From an uncultured Bacteroidales bacterium (GTDB lineage: Bacteria > Bacteroidota > Bacteroidia > Bacteroidales > P3): 5,358 nt of DNA. Every line of letters begins with the position of its first letter. Position 1 is the first letter of the stretch. Below the pieces are notes generated by a model, which saw nothing but the letters and a program-made list of their open reading frames with translations, was not told the origin of the DNA and did no database searches. Position numbers and translations under genes: made by a program. Shown here piece by piece: positions 1 through 5,355 of this stretch. The stretch lies in NCBI GenBank assembly GCA_947177315.1, contig CAMWTX010000114.1:1-5358 (forward strand), in the 5' to 3' direction.

Positions 1-2
1 TG

Positions 3-452
3 CTGGTCTGTCAGAATAAAGAAATCAACGAAAGGCTCGGGCGTATCAACCGGGCGTTTTACGGACACGCCAATTCCGACGGCATCCACTTTGTTTCGCA
101 GGCACAGAAAAGCATCGCCGACGACGATTCCATCAAGAGCGGCTTCTACGGTGCCCCTACCGTAATCACCCTGTTTGCACCCCGCAACTGGCTCTATGGC
201 GTGCACGACTGCACCTCGGCGGCGGTGAACATGACCTTGGCCGCATGGTCGTTGGGCATAGGAAGCTGCTACGTCAGCCGCGCCGAAGAAACCTTCGAGA
301 GCGAATTGGGCAAGAAGCTGATGCAGGAGGCCGGCATAGAGCCTCACTACACGGCGCGCGTATGCCTCTGTTTAGGCTATCCCGACGGAGAACCCGGCAC
401 CGCCAAGCCCCGCAAAGAGGGACGGATAAGGTTCGTTTCCGAAAAGGAATAG
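3..452 (+). CDS. Nitroreductase family protein, 3' part (5' end outside window)
   Basis: The reading frame is open from the left edge (first full codon at 3) to a TAG at 450-452, giving the last 149 residues; the start codon and the N-terminal FMN-binding arginine region lie outside. Nitroreductase-fold proteins are FMN-dependent, usually dimeric cytoplasmic NAD(P)H oxidoreductases acting on nitro compounds, quinones or flavins. Seen here: a GAPTVITLFAP strand about residues 60-70, then an acidic residue and a small-residue helix (DCTSAAVNMTLAAWSLGIGS), which is the typical family core, and the family-typical C-terminal strand ending in LGYPDGEPG followed by a basic tail, KPRKEGRIRFV. The total visible length fits roughly the last three quarters of a protein of about 190-200 residues. 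It is convergent to the oxidoreductase cluster and ends 35 nt before the shared terminator. The substrate cannot be told. An internal GTG at 201 could open a shorter frame, but the family homology extends upstream of it. Confidence 0.85.
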   Translation: MVCQNKEINERLGRINRAFYGHANSDGIHFVSQAQKSIADDDSIKSGFYGAPTVITLFAPRNWLYGVHDCTSAAVNMTLAAWSLGIGSCYVSRAEETFESELGKKLMQEAGIEPHYTARVCLCLGYPDGEPGTAKPRKEGRIRFVSEKE

Positions 453-487
453 AAAACCTCCTAAACAGCCATAAAGCCTACAAAAAC

Positions 488-522
488 AAAAAAGCCTGCC
501 GGAGATTCCGACAGGCTTTTTT
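488..522. terminator. Bidirectional Rho-independent terminator between convergent genes
   Basis: The arms 488-503 and 507-522 are 16 nt each and complementary except at one position (499/511), around a three-base loop. The mismatch is C-A when transcribed rightward but a U-G wobble when transcribed leftward, so the stem is slightly better for the korC transcript. Both sides end in T tracts: 517-523 on the plus strand, and on the minus strand six T's, a G and five more T's (493-482). The hairpin lies 35 nt after the nitroreductase stop and 16 nt after the korC stop, as expected for one element ending both transcripts. Confidence 0.92.
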
Positions 523-538
523 TAGAAACAACCGCCTT

Positions 539-1093
539 TTATTCGGCTTTCTGTTCCTGTTTAATCAAGGTGCGACCCAACTCGATAGCCTTTTCGTTTT
601 CGGGAATCATGTTGTGGTGGCGCGCCGGCAAGGATTTTTCAAGACCCTTGTGAATGAATTCAGGCTGAACCAGAGGTTTGATTTTCAAGAAACCGCCCAA
701 TACAATCATATTGAACACCTTGTTCATACCCATCTTGTTGGCCGCGTCGTTGGCTTCAATCGTGTAGATATTGATGTCCTTACGGGTCGGCTTGTGGGTG
801 ATGCCGTTGGGGTCGTAGATAAGCGTGCCGCCGGGTTGAACCGCGCTTTCGAACTTATCGAGCGACTGCTGGTTGAGGATAATGGCCGTATCGTATTTGG
901 TGATAACGGGCGAGGAAATGCGTTCATCGCTGATGATGACCGTTACGTTGGCGGTACCGCCACGCATTTCGGGACCATAGGAAGGCATCCAGCTTACTTC
1001 CTTGTTTTCCATAACACCGGAATAAGCCAGGATTTTGCCCATCGACAAAACCCCTTGCCCACCAAAACCGGCAATAATGATTTCTTCTGTCAT
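539..1093 (-). CDS. korC: 2-oxoacid:ferredoxin oxidoreductase, gamma subunit
   Basis: This 184-residue protein is the gamma subunit of the four-gene 2-oxoacid:acceptor oxidoreductase; it helps form the CoA-binding part of the heterotetramer. Seen in the sequence: the N-terminal glycine-rich turn GFGGQG at residues 9-14 after a short beta strand, the family signature SYGPEMRGG at 38-46, a second strand with LNQQSLDKF near 73-82, and the NMIVLGG helix start at 128-134 that is typical of the C-terminal half. The length matches stand-alone gamma subunits (about 175-190 residues). The start ATG at 1093-1091 gives the usual MTEEIIIAGFGGQG beginning. The leader is A/T-rich with no Shine-Dalgarno sequence. 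It is the last gene of the cluster, 68 nt after korB, and is followed by the 488-522 terminator. The family is certain; the 2-oxoacid preferred (2-oxoglutarate or branched-chain) is not. Confidence 0.95.
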   Translation of the reverse strand: MTEEIIIAGFGGQGVLSMGKILAYSGVMENKEVSWMPSYGPEMRGGTANVTVIISDERISSPVITKYDTAIILNQQSLDKFESAVQPGGTLIYDPNGITHKPTRKDINIYTIEANDAANKMGMNKVFNMIVLGGFLKIKPLVQPEFIHKGLEKSLPARHHNMIPENEKAIELGRTLIKQEQKAE

Positions 1094-1108
1094 TGTTTTA
1101 AGGTTTAA

Positions 1109-1154
1109 CCGGCAAGGTTCCGGCGCGTACTTCGTTTCACGCCCCCCTTGCCGG
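1109..1154 (-). other. Inverted repeat / mRNA hairpin in the korB-korC spacer
   Basis: The 68-nt spacer between korB and korC contains a perfect 9-bp inverted repeat, CCGGCAAGG at 1109-1117 and CCTTGCCGG at 1146-1154, around a 28-nt loop. In the korB-korC transcript the loop can fold further through GCGT and ACGC, so most of the spacer may be one long hairpin. In that direction no U tract follows, so it is not a standard terminator for the operon. Read on the plus strand the right arm is followed by AATTTTTTT, so it could stop antisense transcription from the other side. A role in mRNA processing or in protecting the upstream korB message is an inference. Confidence 0.6.
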
Positions 1155-1161
1155 AATTTTT

Positions 1162-1935
1162 TTATCGTACCAATTTCCCGTCAACCTTGATGTCGCCGGG
1201 TACGAAGTATTCGAGCACGTGTTCTTCCATCCACTTGTTGGCTTCCACCGGAGTCATTTTCCAACCCGAATTGCAGGAGGAGCAAACTTCCACAAAGCAG
1301 GTACCCTTGCCGGCCATCGAATCTTCGATTCCTTTCTTCAAGGCTTTCTTGAGTTTCATAACGGCAGCCGGGGTGTGAACCGTGTGGCGGGATGCGCTCC
1401 ATACACCGTTGAGCTGGGCAACCATTTCGGTGATGCGCAAAGGCCAACCCACCTTGTTTACATCACGTCCGTAGGGCGAGGTGGCGGTTTTCATGCCTTC
1501 CAAGGTGGTAGGCGCCATCTGACCGCCGGTCATCCCGTAAATGGCGTTGTTTACGAACACCATGAGGATGTTTTCGCCACGGTTGCAGCAATGGATGGTT
1601 TCGGCCGTACCGATAGCCGCCAAGTCGCCGTCGCCCTGATAGGTGAAAACGAGTTTGTCGGGCATCAGGCGCTTGATGGCCGTAGCCACCGCGGGAGCAC
1701 GTCCGTGGGCGGCTTCCTGCATATCGATGTTCATGTAATCGTAGGCAAGAACCGAGCATCCTACCGGAGCGATACCGACCGTCTTGTCCTGAAGCCCCAT
1801 TTCATCCACCACTTCCATCAAGGCGCGGTGAATCGTACCGTGACCGCAACCGGGACAATAGTGCATGATCTTGTCGGTAAGCAGCGAGGTTTTCTTATAA
1901 ACTAAGTTTTCGGGGGTGCATATATTCTGAGACAT
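1162..1935 (-). CDS. korB: 2-oxoacid:ferredoxin oxidoreductase, thiamine-diphosphate beta subunit
   Basis: This 257-residue subunit binds thiamine diphosphate and one [4Fe-4S] cluster and carries out decarboxylation of the 2-oxoacid with electron transfer toward ferredoxin. The TPP motif is clear: GDGD at residues 101-104 and, after the normal spacing, NNAIYGMTGGQ from 129. The cluster ligands are best assigned to C27 and C30 in CPGCGHG, C60 in the PVGCS turn and C221 in the CSSC segment; this assignment is by analogy with PFOR/KOR beta subunits. The length fits short beta subunits of the Kor/Vor type (about 250-290). The start ATG at 1935-1933 is supported by a perfect AGGAGG eight bases upstream, which overlaps the vorB stop codon. 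Only 12 nt separate it from vorB, so the two are surely co-transcribed and probably translationally coupled. Substrate range is not resolved. Confidence 0.96.
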   Translation of the reverse strand: MSQNICTPENLVYKKTSLLTDKIMHYCPGCGHGTIHRALMEVVDEMGLQDKTVGIAPVGCSVLAYDYMNIDMQEAAHGRAPAVATAIKRLMPDKLVFTYQGDGDLAAIGTAETIHCCNRGENILMVFVNNAIYGMTGGQMAPTTLEGMKTATSPYGRDVNKVGWPLRITEMVAQLNGVWSASRHTVHTPAAVMKLKKALKKGIEDSMAGKGTCFVEVCSSCNSGWKMTPVEANKWMEEHVLEYFVPGDIKVDGKLVR

Positions 1936-1943
1936 ACCTACTT

Positions 1944-1949
1944 CCTCCT
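1944..1949 (-). promoter_or_regulatory. Perfect Shine-Dalgarno sequence of korB, overlapping the vorB stop
   Basis: On the minus strand AGGAGG occupies 1949-1944, eight bases before the korB ATG, and shares its first two bases with the TAG stop of vorB (1950-1948). The other start codons in the window (korC, vorB, ferredoxin, dnaN) have A/T-rich leaders with no such match. The site fixes the korB start and suggests that ribosomes finishing vorB re-initiate on korB. Confidence 0.8.
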
Positions 1950-3024
1950 ATAATAATTTGGTTTCTACCGCGTGTACTACTTCTTCAGGAGCCGGAACGA
2001 TACCGCCGCAGCGACCGAAGAATTCCACTTTTACTTTGCCTTCCACCGCCAGTTTCACGTCTTCCACCATCTGACCCAAGCTCATTTCCACCGACATGAA
2101 ACCCTTTACGCGTGTTGCCAGTTCTTTTACTTCCTTGCTGGGGAAAGGCCACAGCGTGATAGGACGGAGAAGACCCACCTTGACACCCTTGGCACGGAGC
2201 AGATCCACCGCTTTCTGGCAGATACGCGCCGAAGAACCGTAGGCTACCAGAACGTATTCGGCGTCTTCGCACTTGATCATTTCGCAACGGGCTTCCGCCG
2301 CTTCGATCTGACGGTATTTTTCCTGCAGATGCAGCACGTGTTTTTCCTGGCTGGCGGCCTGCAAGTCCAAAGACGTTACGATATTGTGTTCACGGTCGAT
2401 GCTCTTGCCCACCGTTGCCCAAGGCGTGTTCTTGCGGATTTCTTCTTCGGTAAGACGGGGACGCTGCGGTTGGAGAACCACCTTTTCCATCGTCTGGCCG
2501 ATAACGCCGTCGGCAAGAATCAACACCGGGTTACGGTATTTGAAAGCCAAATCAAAGCCCATCGAAACAAAATCAGACATTTCCTGAACCGACGAGGGTG
2601 CGAGCACGATAAGGCGGTAATCGCCGTGTCCGCCGCCCTTGGTGGCCTGGAAATAGTCGCTCTGCGAAGGCTGGATCGTACCAAGACCCGGACCGCCGCG
2701 CACCACGTTCAAAACGATACAGGGCAGTTCGGCAGCCGCGATATACGAGATACCTTCCTGCATCAGACTGTATCCGGGGCTGGAGGTGGAGGTCATAACC
2801 CGCTTGCCGCAACCGGCACCGGCATAAACCATATTGATAGACGAAACTTCACTTTCAGCCTGCAGAACCACCATACCGGTTCTGTTTTCAGGTCTTTCCT
2901 TCATGAGGTATTCCATTACTTCCGACTGGGGCGTAATGGGATAACCGAAGTAGCCGTCGCATCCGGCGCGAATGGCAGCTTCGGCAAAAGCCTCGTTGCC
3001 TTTCATTAACCGCAAATCTTCCAT
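1948..3024 (-). CDS. vorB: 2-oxoacid:ferredoxin oxidoreductase, alpha subunit (VorB/KorA type)
   Basis: This 358-residue protein is the alpha (pyrimidine-binding) subunit of the complex, of the type often annotated as 3-methyl-2-oxobutanoate dehydrogenase subunit VorB. Seen in order: the N-terminal domain with MKGNEAFAEAAIRAGC and the conserved GYPITPQSE around residues 27-35, where the YPITP threonine contacts the 2-oxoacid in related enzymes; the glycine-rich stretch GPGLGTIQPSQSDYFQATKGGGHGDYR at 111-137; a strand with NPVLILADG at 165-173; a charged linker at about 185-250; and the C-terminal transketolase-like domain starting at YVLVAYGSS (257-265) with VGLLRPITLWPFP at 283-295. It lacks the fused gamma domain, which is encoded by korC. 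The ATG at 3024-3022 is preceded by an A-rich leader without Shine-Dalgarno. It lies 27 nt after the ferredoxin gene. A korA name would be equally defensible, since the motifs do not separate 2-oxoisovalerate from 2-oxoglutarate enzymes. Confidence 0.93.
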   Translation of the reverse strand: MEDLRLMKGNEAFAEAAIRAGCDGYFGYPITPQSEVMEYLMKERPENRTGMVVLQAESEVSSINMVYAGAGCGKRVMTSTSSPGYSLMQEGISYIAAAELPCIVLNVVRGGPGLGTIQPSQSDYFQATKGGGHGDYRLIVLAPSSVQEMSDFVSMGFDLAFKYRNPVLILADGVIGQTMEKVVLQPQRPRLTEEEIRKNTPWATVGKSIDREHNIVTSLDLQAASQEKHVLHLQEKYRQIEAAEARCEMIKCEDAEYVLVAYGSSARICQKAVDLLRAKGVKVGLLRPITLWPFPSKEVKELATRVKGFMSVEMSLGQMVEDVKLAVEGKVKVEFFGRCGGIVPAPEEVVHAVETKLL

Positions 3025-3051
3025 TGTTCTTTGTTTTAGATTGATTTCTTA

Positions 3052-3279
3052 TTAATCCTCTTTCGCCCTATAAACGGTAATGACGCCGTCGGGGCAGATA
3101 CGGCCGCAGGAAGCGCAACCGGTGCAGCTTTCCTCATTGACCATGATGGCGAAGTTGTAACCCTTGCCATTGACTTCTTTCGACATTCCTATCGTTTTGG
3201 TAGGACAGATCGACATGCAGATGCCGCAGCCTTTGCATTTTTCCTTGTCCACCACGATAGCACCTTTGAATTTTGCCAT
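3052..3279 (-). CDS. 2x[4Fe-4S] ferredoxin subunit of the 2-oxoacid oxidoreductase (delta)
   Basis: This 75-residue protein is a bacterial-type dicluster ferredoxin. Two full CxxCxxCxxxCP motifs are present: C15, C18, C21, C25 and C52, C55, C58, C62. By the usual pattern the last cysteine of each motif ligates the other cluster. The two motifs are separated by 26 residues (MSKEVNGKGYNF), slightly longer than in clostridial ferredoxins and typical of delta subunits of Kor/Vor/Por enzymes. It should pass electrons from the beta-subunit cluster to soluble ferredoxin. It has no signal peptide or membrane segment. The ATG at 3279-3277 gives the usual MAKFKGAIVVD start. It opens the four-gene cluster, 37 nt after dnaN and 27 nt before vorB. 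A name such as korD or vorD would fit, but no symbol is given because naming varies. Confidence 0.93.
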   Translation of the reverse strand: MAKFKGAIVVDKEKCKGCGICMSICPTKTIGMSKEVNGKGYNFAIMVNEESCTGCASCGRICPDGVITVYRAKED

Positions 3280-3316
3280 GTGTATATAGATTTTTAAGGT
3301 TTTATTGACTGTTCTC
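3280..3316 (-). other. dnaN-ferredoxin spacer: no terminator and no clear promoter
   Basis: The 37-nt spacer is A/T-rich on the minus strand. It holds no inverted repeat with a T tract and no TAnnTTTG box, although a TATATA run lies just before the ATG. It contains AAACCTTAAAA (3302-3292), a motif also found directly before korC. On this evidence transcription from dnaN can run into the oxidoreductase genes; a promoter inside the 3' end of dnaN is not excluded. Confidence 0.5.
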
Positions 3317-4447
3317 TTACAACATCACGGGCATCACCAACATCAGGATATCTTCGTTGGCATCGCCTTCGCCCACGGGAACGATAAGGCCCGCACGGTT
3401 GGGCATCGACATCTGGAGGCAGACATCCTCGGTTTCCAGATTGGCGAGCATTTCCAGGAAATAACGCGCGTTGAAGCCGATTTCCATCGGTTCGCCTTCG
3501 TATTGGCAGGCGATTCTTTCTTTGGCGGCGTTCGAGTTTTCCACGTCTTCGGCAGAAACCAGCACTTCGCTGCCGCCGCTCATCGTAAGACGGGCCTGGG
3601 GCATGGCCTTGCTGGCAAAGATGCAGATACGTTTCACACAGGTAAGGAACGCCTGGCGAGCCACAGTAAGTTTGTTGGGGTTTTCGGTAGGAATGACCGC
3701 CTGGTAGTTGGGATAACGGCCATCCACCAAACGGCAGCTGATATGTACGTTTTCGAATTGGAAGAAAACATTCTTCTCGTTCGCTTCCACCCGCACTTCC
3801 ACGGCTTCCTTGTGCATGGAAAGGATGCTCTTGAGCAACGTCAACGCCTTTTTGGGCACCACAAAGGAGGTTTCAGACGGGGTCTTGACGTCGGAACGGC
3901 GGTAACGCACCAGTTTGTGGGCATCGGTGGCCACGAAGGTCATGCCGTCGGGCTTCATTTCGAACAGAACGCCGCACATGGTGGCACGCAACTGGTCGTT
4001 GCCGGTGGCGAAGATGGTCTTGGAAATGGCGCGCACCAGAATATCGGAAGAAATCGTGGCAAGCGCGTTATCACCGCCCATCTGCGGAATTTCGGGATAG
4101 GTGTCGGCAGGTTCGCCCGTAAGTTTGTATTGACCTGTGCCGCCCGATATTTCGATACCGGAAGTAGCCTCATCCACATTGAAAATCAGAGGGATGTTGG
4201 GCATGGTCTTGAGCGTGTCGAGCAAGGAACGCGCCGGAACCGCCACCGCGCCTTCGCCGGTAACTTCTTCCAATGCAATATCCACTACCGCAATCGATTC
4301 CGAATCGGAAGCCACCAATGTAAGGGTGTTTCCGCTTACCCGGAAAAGGCATTTTTCCAAAATAGGCAAGGCCTTGTTTTCTACCAAGAGTCCGCTAACG
4401 CTTTGGAGGTTTTCCAAAAGCAACTGGCTGTTGACAATAAATCTCAT
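3317..4447 (-). CDS. dnaN: DNA polymerase III beta subunit (sliding clamp)
   Basis: DnaN forms a ring-shaped homodimer that encircles DNA and holds the replicative polymerase and other clamp-binding proteins. The 376 residues fit the family (366 in E. coli) and span all three clamp domains, roughly 1-125, 126-250 and 251-376. Visible family features are ALPILEKCLFRV at 26-37, the ATDAHKL segment at 173-179 in the middle domain, DGRYPNYQAVIP at 242-253 and ARYFLEML at 327-334, with the protein ending in LMLVMPVML, the counterpart of the E. coli C-terminal VMPMRL that lines the partner-binding pocket. The ATG at 4447-4445 was chosen because it gives the canonical MRFIVNSQLLLENL start; the frame extends 21 codons farther to a TTG at 4510, but that part is basic, not conserved in the family and overlaps the promoter box. 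It has its own promoter. The upstream gene ends 96 nt before and the ferredoxin gene follows by 37 nt. Confidence 0.97.
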   Translation of the reverse strand: MRFIVNSQLLLENLQSVSGLLVENKALPILEKCLFRVSGNTLTLVASDSESIAVVDIALEEVTGEGAVAVPARSLLDTLKTMPNIPLIFNVDEATSGIEISGGTGQYKLTGEPADTYPEIPQMGGDNALATISSDILVRAISKTIFATGNDQLRATMCGVLFEMKPDGMTFVATDAHKLVRYRRSDVKTPSETSFVVPKKALTLLKSILSMHKEAVEVRVEANEKNVFFQFENVHISCRLVDGRYPNYQAVIPTENPNKLTVARQAFLTCVKRICIFASKAMPQARLTMSGGSEVLVSAEDVENSNAAKERIACQYEGEPMEIGFNARYFLEMLANLETEDVCLQMSMPNRAGLIVPVGEGDANEDILMLVMPVML

Positions 4448-4467
4448 ATCGTTGAGTTTTTTAACCG

Positions 4468-4489
4468 CGTTCCACCGGAATGGGGAACG
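4468..4489 (-). promoter_or_regulatory. Hairpin in the dnaN 5' leader
   Basis: The arms CGTTCC (4489-4484 reading the minus strand as CGTTCC) and GGAACG (4473-4468) pair perfectly over six base pairs, and an inner CC/GG pair can extend the stem past a single bulged base. It would sit in the predicted leader, about 20 nt before the ATG, and has no U tract, so it is not a terminator. A stabilising or translation-tuning role is only a suggestion. Confidence 0.4.
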
Positions 4490-4507
4490 TGCGCCTTTAC
4501 GCGAGCG

Positions 4508-4538
4508 CAAATATACGCAATAAATGTCGGTTTTTCAA
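4508..4538 (-). promoter_or_regulatory. Bacteroidota-type promoter of dnaN
   Basis: On the minus strand TTG at 4538-4536 is followed by exactly 20 bases and then TATATTTG at 4515-4508. This matches the Bacteroides primary-sigma consensus: a TTG-containing -33 box, 19-21 bp, and the -7 box TAnnTTTG. Transcription would start near 4500-4503, leaving a dnaN leader of about 55 nt. It lies in the 96-nt gap after the upstream gene, so dnaN can be expressed independently of it. Confidence 0.75.
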
Positions 4539-4543
4539 CCAAC

Positions 4544-5335
4544 CTAATACAATCTGAACCAATCGGGCCGTTTGGCCAACTTATCCAAGACCACATAGGG
4601 AATCTCCACGGTGTCCGTGCCCGAAGAACGGCGCACGACCGCCAAAGCCTTGAACACATCGGGCCTTCCCTCCGTTATCTTCTCGAATACAGGAAAAATC
4701 ATACACTCCCCTTCTTGGGGGCATATCTCCATTTCGTACAACAGGTTTCCCGCTTCGCTTCCGGCATCTTTGGCATCGAAATAAACGCGGGTAAAGGAAG
4801 AAAGATACGCCCGGGCGCGCGAGGCGGGAACCGTATCCACGCCCCTTTCGTGCTCCAAAAGAAAACTTTCGCCGGTATTCAGCAAACGGTAGGAATCCTT
4901 GAAGTCGGGATAGCTTACCTTGACCGAAGCCAAACCGTCGTAGTTGAAATGGAACAGCAGGCGGTTCCGCCACAAATCCGGCTCCAAGGCAAAAAAACGG
5001 CGGTTATCAGCCTGGTTGTAAGGCATATCCACCGCATAAACCTGCTGCCTGCCCCGGTCAATAACGAAATAACCGCCCGTATGGACAAAAGAAGCCGAAA
5101 AAACCTTGCGCCGGCCCGCTTTCAAGCACAGTTTCCCCCCCCTTTCCACCGCTTCGTTCCGCCATGCCCGACGCTGGCTGTCGGAGGGAATCATCAATAT
5201 TTCCCAAGTGTTGAAAAGAGCCAGAAAATCTTGCATCCGCGCCATATCCGCCTCAAAGGAAACCCCTTCAAAACTGCCTTGCCACACACACCTTTTCCAT
5301 TGCAAACGCAAGATGCAGGATTCAGAAATAAGCAT
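4544..5335 (-). CDS. Hypothetical protein with DUF4340-like features
   Basis: This 263-residue protein has no assigned function. The pattern resembles the Bacteroidota branch of the DUF4340 family as I recall it: an early strand ending in a tryptophan (residues 8-18), a helix MARMQDFLALFNTWEI at 31-46, GGYFVIDRGRQQVYAVDMP at 87-105, a WR pair at 122-123, SVKVSYPD at 137-144, a strand with SYRLLNTGESFLL at 148-160 and AYLSSFTRVYFDA at 177-188. Related proteins usually begin with a membrane anchor; this one starts directly in the globular part and shows no signal peptide or membrane segment. The ATG at 5335-5333 is the only early start, because an in-frame TAA lies at 5347-5345. Such genes often accompany GldG/GldF-type ABC transporter genes, which might lie beyond the right edge. 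It is likely a real gene, since the frame is fully open and abuts the dnaN promoter. Family assignment is tentative. Confidence 0.7.
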   Translation of the reverse strand: MLISESCILRLQWKRCVWQGSFEGVSFEADMARMQDFLALFNTWEILMIPSDSQRRAWRNEAVERGGKLCLKAGRRKVFSASFVHTGGYFVIDRGRQQVYAVDMPYNQADNRRFFALEPDLWRNRLLFHFNYDGLASVKVSYPDFKDSYRLLNTGESFLLEHERGVDTVPASRARAYLSSFTRVYFDAKDAGSEAGNLLYEMEICPQEGECMIFPVFEKITEGRPDVFKALAVVRRSSGTDTVEIPYVVLDKLAKRPDWFRLY

Positions 5336-5347
5336 TTCGATTTGTTA

Positions 5348-5355
5348 CAGATTTA
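5348..5355 (-). promoter_or_regulatory. Possible -7 box of the 263-residue gene
   Basis: On the minus strand TAAATCTG at 5355-5348 matches TAnnTTTG at all but one fixed position. It lies only 12 nt before the ATG, which would give a nearly leaderless mRNA. The matching -33 box would be outside the window, so this cannot be tested here. Confidence 0.2.

Noticed and set aside
245..1108. 287-codon plus-strand frame running from the nitroreductase through the terminator and across korC
   Set aside because: It reads straight through the bidirectional terminator, overlaps two well-supported genes in other frames, and encodes no recognisable domain.
1146..1161. Plus-strand terminator formed by CCTTGCCGG and the following T tract in the korB-korC spacer
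   Set aside because: No plus-strand gene is present upstream for it to serve, and the loop of 28 nt is long for an intrinsic terminator; it is recorded instead as an intercistronic hairpin.
1219..1905. 228-codon plus-strand frame opposite korB
   Set aside because: Shadow of korB; no motif, no promoter and no plausible gene context.
1972..3009. 345-codon plus-strand frame opposite vorB
   Set aside because: No motif and a His/Phe/Arg-rich composition typical of antisense shadows; the minus strand carries an unmistakable alpha subunit.
3280..3316. Promoter for the oxidoreductase cluster based on the TATATA run
   Set aside because: It does not match the TAnnTTTG box and no TTG lies at the right spacing.
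4448..4510. 21-codon upstream extension of dnaN starting at a TTG
   Set aside because: The extra residues are basic and not part of the clamp fold, the canonical MRFIVN start follows, and the TTG lies within the promoter -7 box.
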